36,952 bases of DNA from AC-32 sp035473395. GTDB lineage: Bacteria > Actinomycetota > Thermoleophilia > Gaiellales > Gaiellaceae. The position numbers were made by a program, and so were the translations under genes. The stretch is from NCBI GenBank assembly GCA_035473395.1, contig DATIOF010000019.1, forward strand, positions 1 to 36,952, given 5' to 3'. Under the pieces are notes generated by a model that was given only the letters and a program-made list of their open reading frames with translations, had not been told where the DNA came from and did no database searches. This document shows positions 6,725 through 14,166 of the stretch, piece after piece (position 1 is the first letter of the stretch; every line of letters starts with the position of its first letter).

Positions 6725-8317
6725 ATGATGGCTCCTGGATTCGAGCGTACGCGGCGCGCAGGGGAAGTCGCCGGCGTCGCGCGCAAGCGCAAGCTCGTCC
6801 GCGTCCTGCGTGAGCTCGGCGTGGCGGGCAGCCGGCCCGCGACCCAGGAAGGCGCAGTCGAGTTCCGCCTGGCCCTCGAGCAGCTCGGCACGACCTTCCT
6901 CAAGCTCGGGCAGCTGCTCTCTTCGCGCCCGGACCTGCTGCCCGACGTCTACATCGAGGAGCTCTCGAAGCTCGTCGACGAGATACCGCCGTTTCCGTTC
7001 GCCGACGTCGAGCGAGTCGTGCGCGAAGACATCGGCGACGCGGTTGTCGAGCTCGATCCGGAGCCGCTGGCCGCCGCCTCGATCGCGCAGATCCACGCCG
7101 CGCTGCTCTCGGACGGGCGCGAGGTCGTGATCAAGGTGCGGCGGCCCGGGATCGTGGAGGAGGTCGACCTCGACCTCGCGCTCGTCAGCTCCGCGGTCGA
7201 GTTCCTCGAGAAACGGTCCGAGACGGCGCAGCTGCTGCAGTTGCGAGCGCTCGCCGACGAGCTCGAGGTGCACCTGCGCGGCGAGCTGGACTTCGTCGAG
7301 GAGGCGAACAACACCGAGCTGATCGCCGCGCAGCTGGAGGACTACGACGACCTCGTCGTCCCGCAGGTGATCAGGCCGCACGTGACCGAGCGGCTGCTCG
7401 TGCTCGAACGAATCCATGGGCGCAAGCTCGAGGAAGACCACGAGCTGCCACCCGAGCGGGCCGGGCAGCTCGCATCCGACTTCTTCCGCGCGTACATCCG
7501 CCAGGTCACGCAGGCCGGCGTCTACCACGCCGATCCGCATCGCGGGAACGTGCTGTTGACCGACGACGGCCGGCTCGCGCTGCTGGACTACGGGCTCCTC
7601 GGTCGGCTCGACGACGAGACGCGAACGGCGCTGGCGCTGCTCCTGCTCGCGCTGGCGCACAACCGCTCCGAGGACGTGGCTGCGGTGCTCCTTTCACTCT
7701 CGCTGACGACGCTCGACTCCGACGAGGCCGGCTTCGTCCATGAGTTGCGCCGCAAGCTGCCGCGCTACCACTGGCGGCCGCTGGGCGGGATCCGCTCCGG
7801 CGAGGCTCTGGCCGACCTGCAGCGCATCTGCCTCGAGTACGGGATCCGCCTGCCGCCGAGCTTCGCGCTCGTCGGGAAGACGCTCTCCCAGGCCGACTCG
7901 ATCGCGCGGACGCTCGACCCGTCGCTCGACCCGATCGCGCTGATCGAGAAGGAGTCGCTCGAGCTGATGCTGGCCGAGGTCGAGTCGCGCCTCGAGCCCG
8001 AGCAGCTCTTCAGCATGCTCTTCACGCAGCTCGGCTCACTCGCGCGGGTGCCGCGGCGTGTGGCGCAGATCGCCGACCGGCTGGAGACCGGCACGCTCAA
8101 GGTCGGGATCGTCCCGGCGGGGCTCGATGACCTGGAGCAGATGCTGCGCTCGCTCGTGAACCGGCTCGGCGCGGCGCTGATCGTGGTCGGCCTGCTGATC
8201 GCCTCGGCGCTGATGGCCAGCGTCAACCACACGGTCGCGCTCGTCGGCTTCCTGCTCGCCAGCGCGCTCGGGCTCTACATGCTCTGGCGGATCCTGAGGA
8301 CGCCGGGCGATCTCTAG
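6725..8317 (+). CDS. AarF/ABC1/UbiB family atypical kinase
   Basis: Protein-kinase-like ATPase of 530 aa, the family linked to quinone and isoprenoid lipid biology. The KxGQ motif (FLKLGQLLSSRPDLLP) precedes the Ala-rich nucleotide loop AAASIAQIHAA, with the lysine in VVIKVRRPG. The catalytic stretch is YHADPHRGNVLL and the metal-binding DFG equivalent LLDYG. Two C-terminal transmembrane segments (about residues 472-490 and 496-515) anchor it, as in bacterial and plastid members. Two adjacent ATGs (6725 and 6728) follow GGGGAAG at 6713-6719. That site lies on the 3' arm of a small CCCCG/CGGGG hairpin (6703-6716) that could limit its access. A terminator follows at 8380. The exact client is unknown. 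Confidence 0.92.
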   Translation: MMAPGFERTRRAGEVAGVARKRKLVRVLRELGVAGSRPATQEGAVEFRLALEQLGTTFLKLGQLLSSRPDLLPDVYIEELSKLVDEIPPFPFADVERVVREDIGDAVVELDPEPLAAASIAQIHAALLSDGREVVIKVRRPGIVEEVDLDLALVSSAVEFLEKRSETAQLLQLRALADELEVHLRGELDFVEEANNTELIAAQLEDYDDLVVPQVIRPHVTERLLVLERIHGRKLEEDHELPPERAGQLASDFFRAYIRQVTQAGVYHADPHRGNVLLTDDGRLALLDYGLLGRLDDETRTALALLLLALAHNRSEDVAAVLLSLSLTTLDSDEAGFVHELRRKLPRYHWRPLGGIRSGEALADLQRICLEYGIRLPPSFALVGKTLSQADSIARTLDPSLDPIALIEKESLELMLAEVESRLEPEQLFSMLFTQLGSLARVPRRVAQIADRLETGTLKVGIVPAGLDDLEQMLRSLVNRLGAALIVVGLLIASALMASVNHTVALVGFLLASALGLYMLWRILRTPGDL

Positions 8318-8379
8318 AGGAATCGAGCCAATCGGCACGAACGGGCGACGCAGAAACACCAAGCTCCTCCTCTCCCCTA

Positions 8380-8410
8380 GGTGACGGCGGCTTCGGCCGT
8401 CGTCGCCTTT
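8380..8410 (+). terminator. Rho-independent terminator after the AarF gene
   Basis: 12-bp stem (8380-8391 / 8396-8407, two G-U pairs) closed by a TTCG tetraloop and followed by TTT. It lies upstream of selD and argues that selD does not begin before 8410. Confidence 0.75.
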
Positions 8411-8506
8411 CCGGACGGGAATACCAGGGCACCCGCGGTCGTACATGGACGAAAGCGCGGACGACGCCTACAGTTCCGCGAACGCCGATTTCAGGAGTAC
8501 GCCGCC

Positions 8507-9547
8507 GTGAACCTGAACACCGGAACCGTCAAGCTCACCGACCTCGCATCCTGTGGGGGCTGCGCCGCCAAGTACTCGGCGGCGCGCCTCGAGCAGCTGC
8601 TCGCCGGCTTCGTTCCGGCCGAGGCTGAGGACCTGCTCGTCGGGCTCGCTCCGGCCGACGACGCGGCCGTCTACCGGCTCGACGACGAGCGCGCGCTGAT
8701 CTTCACGCTCGACTTCTTCCCGCCGGTCGTGGACGACCCCGGCGACTACGGCGCGATCGCGGCCACCAACGCCCTGAACGACGTCTTCGCCATGGGCGGC
8801 ACGCCGCTGCTCGCCCTGTCGATCGCGGCATTCCCGGAAGAGCTGCCGCTGGAGATGCTCGCCGAGATCTTCGCCGCGGCCGACCAGCAGGTGCGGGCGG
8901 CGGGTGGCCTGCTCGCGGGCGGCCACACGATCCGCGACGCCGAGCCGAAGTACGGCCTCGCGGTGGTCGGGACAGTGCACCCGAAGGCCATCTGGCCGAA
9001 GAACGGCGCCCGGCCCGGCGACGTGGTCTTCCTGACGAAGCCGCTCGGGACAGGTCTGATCATGAGCGGCTACAAGCGCGGAAACGCCGGCTCGCAGCAG
9101 CTCGAGCGCGCGATCCGCTGGATGCGGACGCTGAACAAGGACGCCGCTGACGTGCTGCGCGGGCTCGAGCCGAACGCGGTCACGGACGTCACCGGCTTCG
9201 GGCTCTTCGGCCACGCCCACGAGGTCGCCGACCGCAGCGGCGTGCTCATCCGGCTGGAGTCGGAGCGCTTTCCCGCGATCGACGGCGCGCTGGACGCCGC
9301 CCGCCACGGCGTGCGCACGAGCGGCGACCCGCGCAACCGCGACTTCGTTGCGCGGCACATCACGCTCGAGGCCGACGTGCCCGAGGCGTTCGTGGCGCTG
9401 GGCTACGACCCGCAGACCGCCGGCGGCCTGCTCGTCTCGATCCCCGCCGAGCGCGGAGCGGCGCTCGAGGCTGAGTTCGAGTCGCGCAAGCTCTTCATCC
9501 GGCGAGTCGGCCGGGTCGAAGAGGGCTCGGGCGTCGTCGTGGCCTAG
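8507..9547 (+). CDS. selD: Selenide, water dikinase (selenophosphate synthetase)
   Basis: Makes selenophosphate from selenide and ATP, the selenium donor for selenocysteine and 2-selenouridine. The GTG start at 8507 gives 346 aa, the normal family length, with AGGAG at 8493-8497. The frame is open further upstream, but that part overlaps the terminator. The catalytic pair Cys-x-x-Lys is present (Cys19, Lys22 in SCGGCAAKYS), so this is a cysteine form and not a selenoprotein. Other signatures: the ADDAAVY ATP/metal segment, TNALNDVFAMGG, LLAGGHTI, TDVTGFGLFGHA and DPQTAGGLL. The NMN-adenylyltransferase-like gene follows after 7 nt. No selA, selB, tRNA-Sec or ybbB lies in the window. Confidence 0.95.
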   Translation: MNLNTGTVKLTDLASCGGCAAKYSAARLEQLLAGFVPAEAEDLLVGLAPADDAAVYRLDDERALIFTLDFFPPVVDDPGDYGAIAATNALNDVFAMGGTPLLALSIAAFPEELPLEMLAEIFAAADQQVRAAGGLLAGGHTIRDAEPKYGLAVVGTVHPKAIWPKNGARPGDVVFLTKPLGTGLIMSGYKRGNAGSQQLERAIRWMRTLNKDAADVLRGLEPNAVTDVTGFGLFGHAHEVADRSGVLIRLESERFPAIDGALDAARHGVRTSGDPRNRDFVARHITLEADVPEAFVALGYDPQTAGGLLVSIPAERGAALEAEFESRKLFIRRVGRVEEGSGVVVA

Positions 9548-9554
9548 GTCCGAG

Positions 9555-10079
9555 ATGCGCGGCATGATCCATGGACGGTTTCAGCCGTTTCATAACGGCC
9601 ACCTCGAGTACCTGCGCGGCGCCGCCGAGCGCTCCGACGAGGTGTTCGTCGGGATCACCAATCCCGACCCGGCACGGATCAAGCCTGAGGCCTCCGACCC
9701 GCTGAGGCATCTGCCCGAGTCGAACCCGTTCAGCTACGTGGAGCGGCTGCTGATGGTGAAGGCCGCCGCCGCCGACGCCGAGATCGCGCCCGACCGGCTG
9801 CACGTGATCCCGTTTCCCGTCAACGAGCCGGAGCTCTGGGACGCCTACGTCCCGCCGGACGTGGTGCAGTTCATCCGGCTCTTCTCCGACTGGGGCGGGA
9901 CGAAGCTCGAGCGGCTTCGGGCCGCCGGCTACGAGGTGGTCGTGCTCGACGAGGGCGCCGAGAAACAGCTTTCGGGGGCCGACGTGCGCGCGGCCCTGCG
10001 CGACTGCGGCGACTGGGAGCGGCTGGTCCCGCCGGGCGTCGCCCGCTTGCTCAAGCGGCTCGAGCGCGTTTCCGTGTAA
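9555..10079 (+). CDS. nadM: Nicotinamide-nucleotide adenylyltransferase-like (archaeal NadM type) nucleotidyltransferase
   Basis: 174-aa nucleotidyltransferase of the HxGH superfamily. GRFQPFHNGH at residues 7-16 contains the H-x-G-H signature (His13, His16), and LSGADVRAAL at 139-148 matches the C-terminal SGTxxR motif of NadM. It probably joins ATP to NMN to form NAD. Length and motifs fit the archaeal NadM group better than bacterial NadD. Other HxGH transferases (pantetheine-phosphate or glycerol-3-phosphate type) are less likely because of the RFQPFHNGH form. ATG 9555 lies 7 nt after the selD stop, so the two are probably co-transcribed. The frame stays open upstream, but only as an overlap inside selD. 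Confidence 0.82.
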   Translation: MRGMIHGRFQPFHNGHLEYLRGAAERSDEVFVGITNPDPARIKPEASDPLRHLPESNPFSYVERLLMVKAAAADAEIAPDRLHVIPFPVNEPELWDAYVPPDVVQFIRLFSDWGGTKLERLRAAGYEVVVLDEGAEKQLSGADVRAALRDCGDWERLVPPGVARLLKRLERVSV

Positions 10080-10157
10080 GAGTCGTGTAAGGCCCCAGAA
10101 CTTTTCGGCGATCCCCGCGTTTGAACGGGTAGCAATCGCCGCAACCAGGGGGTTCAT

Positions 10158-11033
10158 ATGCGCACCGCCGTTCTCGCCGCCGTCGCCGTGCTCGCGCTCG
10201 CCGTCACTGGCGCGTCGCAGCCGGCTTCGATGGCGACCAAGACCGTTTCGATCACGGCCACGGGCTTCAGCCCGACAAGCCGGACGATCGCGACCACGGA
10301 CTCGATCAAGTGGACGAACAACGACACCAAGAGCCACCAGGTCGTCGCCAACAGTGGCAGCTTCGTCTCGCCCACGATCGCGCCCGGCAAGAGCTACACG
10401 CACACGTTCAACACGGCCGGCACCTTCCACTATCACGACGCTCTGTTCCCCAGTCGCACCGGGAAGATCGTCGTGACCGGCCCGCCGCCCGCGATCACGA
10501 TCGCGACGGCAGTGCCGATCATCGACTACGGCCAGTCGACGCACATCTCCGGCGTCGTCTCGAGCAAGAAGGCCGGGGAGACCGTGACCGTCTTCGCCCA
10601 GCCGTACGGCCAGGCCTCGCCAGTGCTGCTCGCGACGCTGCTGACGACTGCGAACGGCGTCTGGGACGTCCTCGTCAAGCCGACGCTGCTGACCACGTAC
10701 GAGGCGCACTGGAAGACCACGGTCAGCCAGCAGATCGGCGTCCAGCTTCGGCCGGCGATCACGTTCTCGACGTCCAAGCGCTGGGGCGCGGTGAAGATCA
10801 AGGCCGACCGCTCGCTGGCTGGCAGGAAGGCGTACCTGCAGAAGTTCAGTCGCTTCCACCAGTGGGTGAAGGTGCGGCCGATCATCCTCGGCAAGAGCTC
10901 GTCGAAGCGCTTCCTGCTCGGGCTTCCCGGCGGGCACCGCTACGCGGTTCGGATCTTCATGTCGCTGAACCAGATCGGCGCCGGGTACCTCGACGGCTTC
11001 AGCGGCACGGTCGTCGCCAAGGTTCCTCGGTAG
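10158..11033 (+). CDS. Exported cupredoxin-like protein with degenerate copper site
   Basis: 291-aa secreted protein. A signal peptide of about 20-25 residues (MRTAVLAAVAVLALAV.., cut near ASQPASMA) leads into a plastocyanin/azurin-like domain (about 28-108). His60 in TKSHQVV occupies the first copper-ligand position. In the C-terminal ligand loop, where active members read Tyr-His-Cys-x-x-His-Pro-x-Met, this protein has Tyr92-His93-Asp94-Ala-Leu-Phe97-Pro-Ser-Arg100, so Cys, second His and Met are all replaced. A beta-rich, Ig-like C-terminal half (about 110-291) follows. Type 1 copper binding is therefore unlikely, and a structural or adhesive role is inferred. ATG 10158 has an AGGGGG site upstream. 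Confidence 0.75.
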   Translation: MRTAVLAAVAVLALAVTGASQPASMATKTVSITATGFSPTSRTIATTDSIKWTNNDTKSHQVVANSGSFVSPTIAPGKSYTHTFNTAGTFHYHDALFPSRTGKIVVTGPPPAITIATAVPIIDYGQSTHISGVVSSKKAGETVTVFAQPYGQASPVLLATLLTTANGVWDVLVKPTLLTTYEAHWKTTVSQQIGVQLRPAITFSTSKRWGAVKIKADRSLAGRKAYLQKFSRFHQWVKVRPIILGKSSSKRFLLGLPGGHRYAVRIFMSLNQIGAGYLDGFSGTVVAKVPR

Positions 11034-11047
11034 CAACTCCTTCGGAC

Positions 11048-11077
11048 ACGCGGCGCGGGATAGCCTCCGCGCCGCGT
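11048..11077 (+). promoter_or_regulatory. Perfect 11-bp hairpin covering the ApgM start codon
   Basis: ACGCGGCGCGG (11048-11058) and CCGCGCCGCGT (11067-11077) pair perfectly around an 8-nt loop. The 3' arm ends inside the GTG start at 11076-11078. The -10-like TAGCCT (11061-11066) sits in and beside the loop. It could terminate transcription of the upstream gene, although there is no T-run, or it may be a DNA-level element at a leaderless promoter. Confidence 0.45.
11061..11066 (+). promoter_or_regulatory. -10-like box of the ApgM gene (leaderless)
   Basis: TAGCCT followed by 9 nt and GTG 11076, with no ribosome binding site. The spacing is the longest among the eleven such boxes in the window. 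Confidence 0.4.
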
Positions 11078-12323
11078 GTACCCGATCGTTGTCATCCTGC
11101 TCGACGGGCTCGCCGACCGCGCGCACGAGTCGCTTGGCGGCCGTACCGGGAACGAGGCCGCGGCGACGCCGAACCTCGACGCGCTCGCCGCCGGCGGCTC
11201 GACCGGCCTCCTTTACGCGGTTGGCCCCGGCCGGGCGCCATCGAGCGAGGTCGCGCACTGGTCGATGCTCGGTTACCAGCCCGACGAGTTTCCCGGCCGT
11301 GCGGTCTTCGAGGCGCTCGGCCGCGGGCAGGAGGTGAGCGACGAGCTCGTCTTCGCCTACGCGGCGCTGCGGCCGGCCGAGCGGCGCGAGGACGGCTGGT
11401 GGCTGACGGGCCGGCCCGATCCCGAGCGCGAGTCCGCCCTGGCCGAAGAGCTCGTGGCGAGCTGCGACGGGATCGAGGTCGACGGCCTGACCTTCTCGCT
11501 GGCGCACGTCTGGCGCGGCGAGGCGGTGCTGCGGATCTCGGGCGGCGCCGACGAACGCGTCACCGACACGGACGCATTTTTTCGTGATCGGCACGCGTTG
11601 CTGCGGCCGCTGCCGCTCGTGCCCGAGGCGCAACGCACCGCGAGCGCCTGCGAGGCGTGGACGCGCGAGGTGATGCGCCGGCTCGAGGGCGAGCGGCTCA
11701 ACGTGATCACGCTCAAGTGGTTCGGCCGGCCGCGCGCGGTGCCGAGTTTCCTCGAGCGACACGGCGTGACGGGTGCCTTCGCGGCCGACTCGGCCTTCCT
11801 GCGCGGACTCGGAACGGCGCTCCGCCTGGAGCCGGTGGACGCGCCGGAGACGGACGACTCGGTCGGCGACCTACGCGGTCGCGTGGCGCTCGCGCGCGAG
11901 CGGCTGGACGCCGGCGACACCTTCGTCTTCTGCCACCAGAAGACGACGGACGCGGCCGGGCACACGAAGGATCCGGCCGTCAAGCGCGACACCATCGCCG
12001 TCCTCGACCAGGCGCTCGACGAGCTGCCCACCGACAGGGCGATCGTCTGCATCACCGGCGACCACGCTACGCCGGCCTCGCCGGCGGTGATCCATTCGGG
12101 CGACCCGGTGCCGCTGCTCGTCGCGGGGCCGGGCGTCCGCGCCGACGCCGTCCAGCGTTTCGGCGAGCTCGACTTCGCGGCCGGGATCCTCGGCCAGCTA
12201 CGCGGGCCGGACCTGCTGCCGGTGCTCCTGAACGCCGCCGACCGGCCACTCTTTCTGGGCTCGCGCCCGACGCCCTTCGAGGGCGCGGACGGCTACCCGG
12301 CTTTGCTCGAGCCCCTTCTCTAG
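11076..12323 (+). CDS. apgM: Cofactor-independent phosphoglycerate mutase, archaeal ApgM-like
   Basis: 415-aa alkaline-phosphatase-superfamily metalloenzyme that interconverts 3- and 2-phosphoglycerate in glycolysis and gluconeogenesis. The N-terminal metal Asp sits in VVILLDGLADR. The nucleophile region GPGRAPSSEVAHWSMLGY matches the ApgM pattern of Ser followed by Asp/Glu-Val-Ala-His. The C-terminal metal ligands are in HQKTTDAAGHTKDP and ITGDHATPASPAVIHSGDPVP. Length is typical of ApgM (about 400) rather than the longer GpmI. The GTG start is leaderless in appearance and embedded in a hairpin. ApgM-like proteins of uncertain substrate exist, so the exact reaction is probable rather than proven. 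Confidence 0.82.
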   Translation: MYPIVVILLDGLADRAHESLGGRTGNEAAATPNLDALAAGGSTGLLYAVGPGRAPSSEVAHWSMLGYQPDEFPGRAVFEALGRGQEVSDELVFAYAALRPAERREDGWWLTGRPDPERESALAEELVASCDGIEVDGLTFSLAHVWRGEAVLRISGGADERVTDTDAFFRDRHALLRPLPLVPEAQRTASACEAWTREVMRRLEGERLNVITLKWFGRPRAVPSFLERHGVTGAFAADSAFLRGLGTALRLEPVDAPETDDSVGDLRGRVALARERLDAGDTFVFCHQKTTDAAGHTKDPAVKRDTIAVLDQALDELPTDRAIVCITGDHATPASPAVIHSGDPVPLLVAGPGVRADAVQRFGELDFAAGILGQLRGPDLLPVLLNAADRPLFLGSRPTPFEGADGYPALLEPLL

Positions 12324-12326
12324 CAT
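12321..12326 (+). promoter_or_regulatory. -10-like box of ctaA (leaderless)
   Basis: TAGCAT followed by 7 nt and the GTG at 12334. The box overlaps the stop codon of the ApgM gene. Confidence 0.45.
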
Positions 12327-12333
12327 TCGAGGC

Positions 12334-13263
12334 GTGGAGGCCACCACCGCCCGACTCAGGCGGATCGAGCTCTCGCCGGCGCGGTTCTTCCAGCTGACGC
12401 TCGTCTCGCTCGGCGCGCTCTGGCTGATCGTCGTCACGGGCGCGGCGGTGCGGGTGACCGACTCCGGGCTCGGCTGTCGCCACTGGCCGGGCTGCGAGAG
12501 CGGGCACCCGCTGCCGGCCAAGGACTACCACGCCTTCATCGAGTTCGGGAACCGCGCGCTCGGCGGCGTCGTGATCGTGCTCGTGCTGCTGACCGCGGTC
12601 TCGTCGTTCTTCGTGCCCGGCCTGCCCCGGCGCGGGCGGCGGCTGGCGCTCGCGATCTTGGTCGGGACGTTCGCCCAGGCCCCGCTCGGCTATCTCGCCG
12701 TGCACAGCCACTTGCACTGGCCGGTCGTGGCCGCGCACCTGCTGCTCTCGATGGCCCTACTCGCCGGGGCTGTCGTGCTCGCGCTCGAGGCGCTGTCGCT
12801 GCGCTCGGGCCGGGCGGAGCCGGTCACGCCAGTCGAGCTGCGCCACGGCGCCCTCGCGCTGACGGCCGCCGCCGGCGTGCTGCTCGTGACCGGGGCGCTC
12901 GCGACCGCCGGCGGCCCGCACTCGGGCGGCGGCGCAGAGCGCGTCGATCGGCTCTGGAGGCTGCAGCCGCTGATCTTCGTCCACGCCGCGGCGGTCGCGG
13001 TCTTCGCGGTCGGCCTGGTGTTCGTGCTCGGCTATCTCGCTTCGCAGCGCCAGCGCTGGCCTCGGCTGTTCAGGTTCGCCCTGGTCGTCTTCGGCGTGTT
13101 GCTGGCGCAGATGGTGCTGGGCGAGGTGCAGTATCGGACGCACCTGCCCTGGCAGCTGGTGCTCGTTCACGTGGGGCTCGCAGCCGCGGTGTGGGCGTTG
13201 CTCGTGGCCTTCGTGACGGTTCTGTGGCGTCCGCCGGCGGCTCTCGCGGCAGGCCGCACGTAG
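12334..13263 (+). CDS. ctaA: Heme A synthase, CtaA/COX15 family
   Basis: Integral membrane enzyme of 309 aa that oxidises heme O to heme A for aa3-type cytochrome oxidase. About eight hydrophobic helices are visible. The first helix leads into VTGAAVRVTDSGLGCRHWPGC, the typical CtaA extracellular segment with a Cys pair. Later His residues in YLAVHSHLHWPVVAAHLLL, LIFVHAAAV and LVLVHVGLAA suit the heme-binding positions. In the second helix the usual E-x-x-H-R reads IEFGNR, with Asn where Bacillus has His. I believe this is common in actinobacteria, but I could not check. The GTG start is leaderless-like. No other cytochrome oxidase genes are in the window. Confidence 0.9.
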   Translation: MEATTARLRRIELSPARFFQLTLVSLGALWLIVVTGAAVRVTDSGLGCRHWPGCESGHPLPAKDYHAFIEFGNRALGGVVIVLVLLTAVSSFFVPGLPRRGRRLALAILVGTFAQAPLGYLAVHSHLHWPVVAAHLLLSMALLAGAVVLALEALSLRSGRAEPVTPVELRHGALALTAAAGVLLVTGALATAGGPHSGGGAERVDRLWRLQPLIFVHAAAVAVFAVGLVFVLGYLASQRQRWPRLFRFALVVFGVLLAQMVLGEVQYRTHLPWQLVLVHVGLAAAVWALLVAFVTVLWRPPAALAAGRT

Positions 13264-13266
13264 ACT
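13261..13266 (+). promoter_or_regulatory. -10-like box of the PAC2 gene (leaderless)
   Basis: TAGACT followed by 6 nt and GTG 13273. Its first base is the middle of the ctaA TAG stop region (ctaA ends at 13263). Confidence 0.45.
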
Positions 13267-13272
13267 GACCGG

Positions 13273-14163
13273 GTGGCGGACGAGCTTCGCATCGACCACC
13301 GGCCCGAGCTCGAGCACCCGGTTCTCGTCGCCGCTTTTCGCGGCTGGAATGACGGCGCGCAGGCGGCCTCGCTGGCGGCCGGCTACCTGGCCAAGACCTG
13401 GGGCGCCGAGCGCTTCGCGGAGGTCGACCCGGAGAACTTCTTCGACTTCCAGGCGACCCGCCCGCACGTGTCGCTCGAGGAGGGCCTGACCCGCCGGATC
13501 GACTGGCCCGAGACGGTCTTCTACCACGCTCGCCCCGACGGCCTCGACCGCGATGTGGTGCTGCTGCTGGGAATCGAGCCGAACCTGCGCTGGCGCACCT
13601 TCACGGAGCTCGTGGTGGGACTCGCGCGCGACCTCGGCACCGAGCTGCTGATCACGCTCGGCGCACTGCTCGCCGACGTCCCCCACACGCGCTCGGCGCC
13701 CGTCACCGGCAGCGCGACGGACGAGGAGCTCGTCGAGCGGCTCGGGCTCTCGGCCTCGCGCTACGAGGGGCCGACCGGAATCGTCGGCGTGATCCACGAC
13801 GCGTGCGGCAAGAGCGGGATCCCGTCGGCCAGCCTCTGGGCCGCGGTGCCGCACTACGTCTCGCTGACGCCCAGCCCGCGTGGCGCGCTCGCGCTGTGCG
13901 AGCGGCTCGGCGCCGTGCTCGGGATCGAGATCGAGGCCGACGAGCTGGAGGAAGCGGCACGGAACTACGAGGAGCAGGTCAGCGAGGCCGTCGCCTCGGA
14001 CGAGGAGACGGCCGCGTACGTGGACGAGCTCGAGCGGCGCTCCGACCAGCTCGACGACGCGACCGAGCTGCCCTCGGGCGACGCGCTGGCCGCCGAGCTG
14101 ACCCGCTTCCTGCGAGAGCGCGACGAAGAGGACGGCGAGGATCCCGCCGCCCGCGAGCAGTAA
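13273..14163 (+). CDS. PAC2 family protein (proteasome assembly chaperone-like)
   Basis: 296-aa cytoplasmic protein. The N-terminal pattern LEHPVLVAAFRGWNDGAQAASLAAGYL, the middle LLLGIEPNLRWRTFTELVVGLARDLGTELLITLGALLADVPHTR, and the later GPTGIVGVIHDAC and SASLWAAVPHYVS are those of the PAC2/DUF75 family, common in actinobacteria and archaea. The family is structurally related to proteasome assembly chaperones, but its bacterial function is not established. The last 60 residues are a charged, probably coiled tail rich in Glu and Asp. It is convergent with the CcdA-thioredoxin gene, with stop codons only 3 nt apart. Confidence 0.88.
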   Translation: MADELRIDHRPELEHPVLVAAFRGWNDGAQAASLAAGYLAKTWGAERFAEVDPENFFDFQATRPHVSLEEGLTRRIDWPETVFYHARPDGLDRDVVLLLGIEPNLRWRTFTELVVGLARDLGTELLITLGALLADVPHTRSAPVTGSATDEELVERLGLSASRYEGPTGIVGVIHDACGKSGIPSASLWAAVPHYVSLTPSPRGALALCERLGAVLGIEIEADELEEAARNYEEQVSEAVASDEETAAYVDELERRSDQLDDATELPSGDALAAELTRFLRERDEEDGEDPAAREQ

Positions 14164-14166
14164 GCG

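Noticed and set aside
8381..8506. Earlier ATG-like start for selD
   Set aside because: The extra 42 codons would lie across a 12-bp TTCG-loop terminator; the family starts near GTG 8507, which has a ribosome binding site.
9348..9554. Earlier start for the NadM-like gene inside selD
   Set aside because: The extra residues are out-of-frame selD sequence; the family begins at GRFQPFH, just after ATG 9555.
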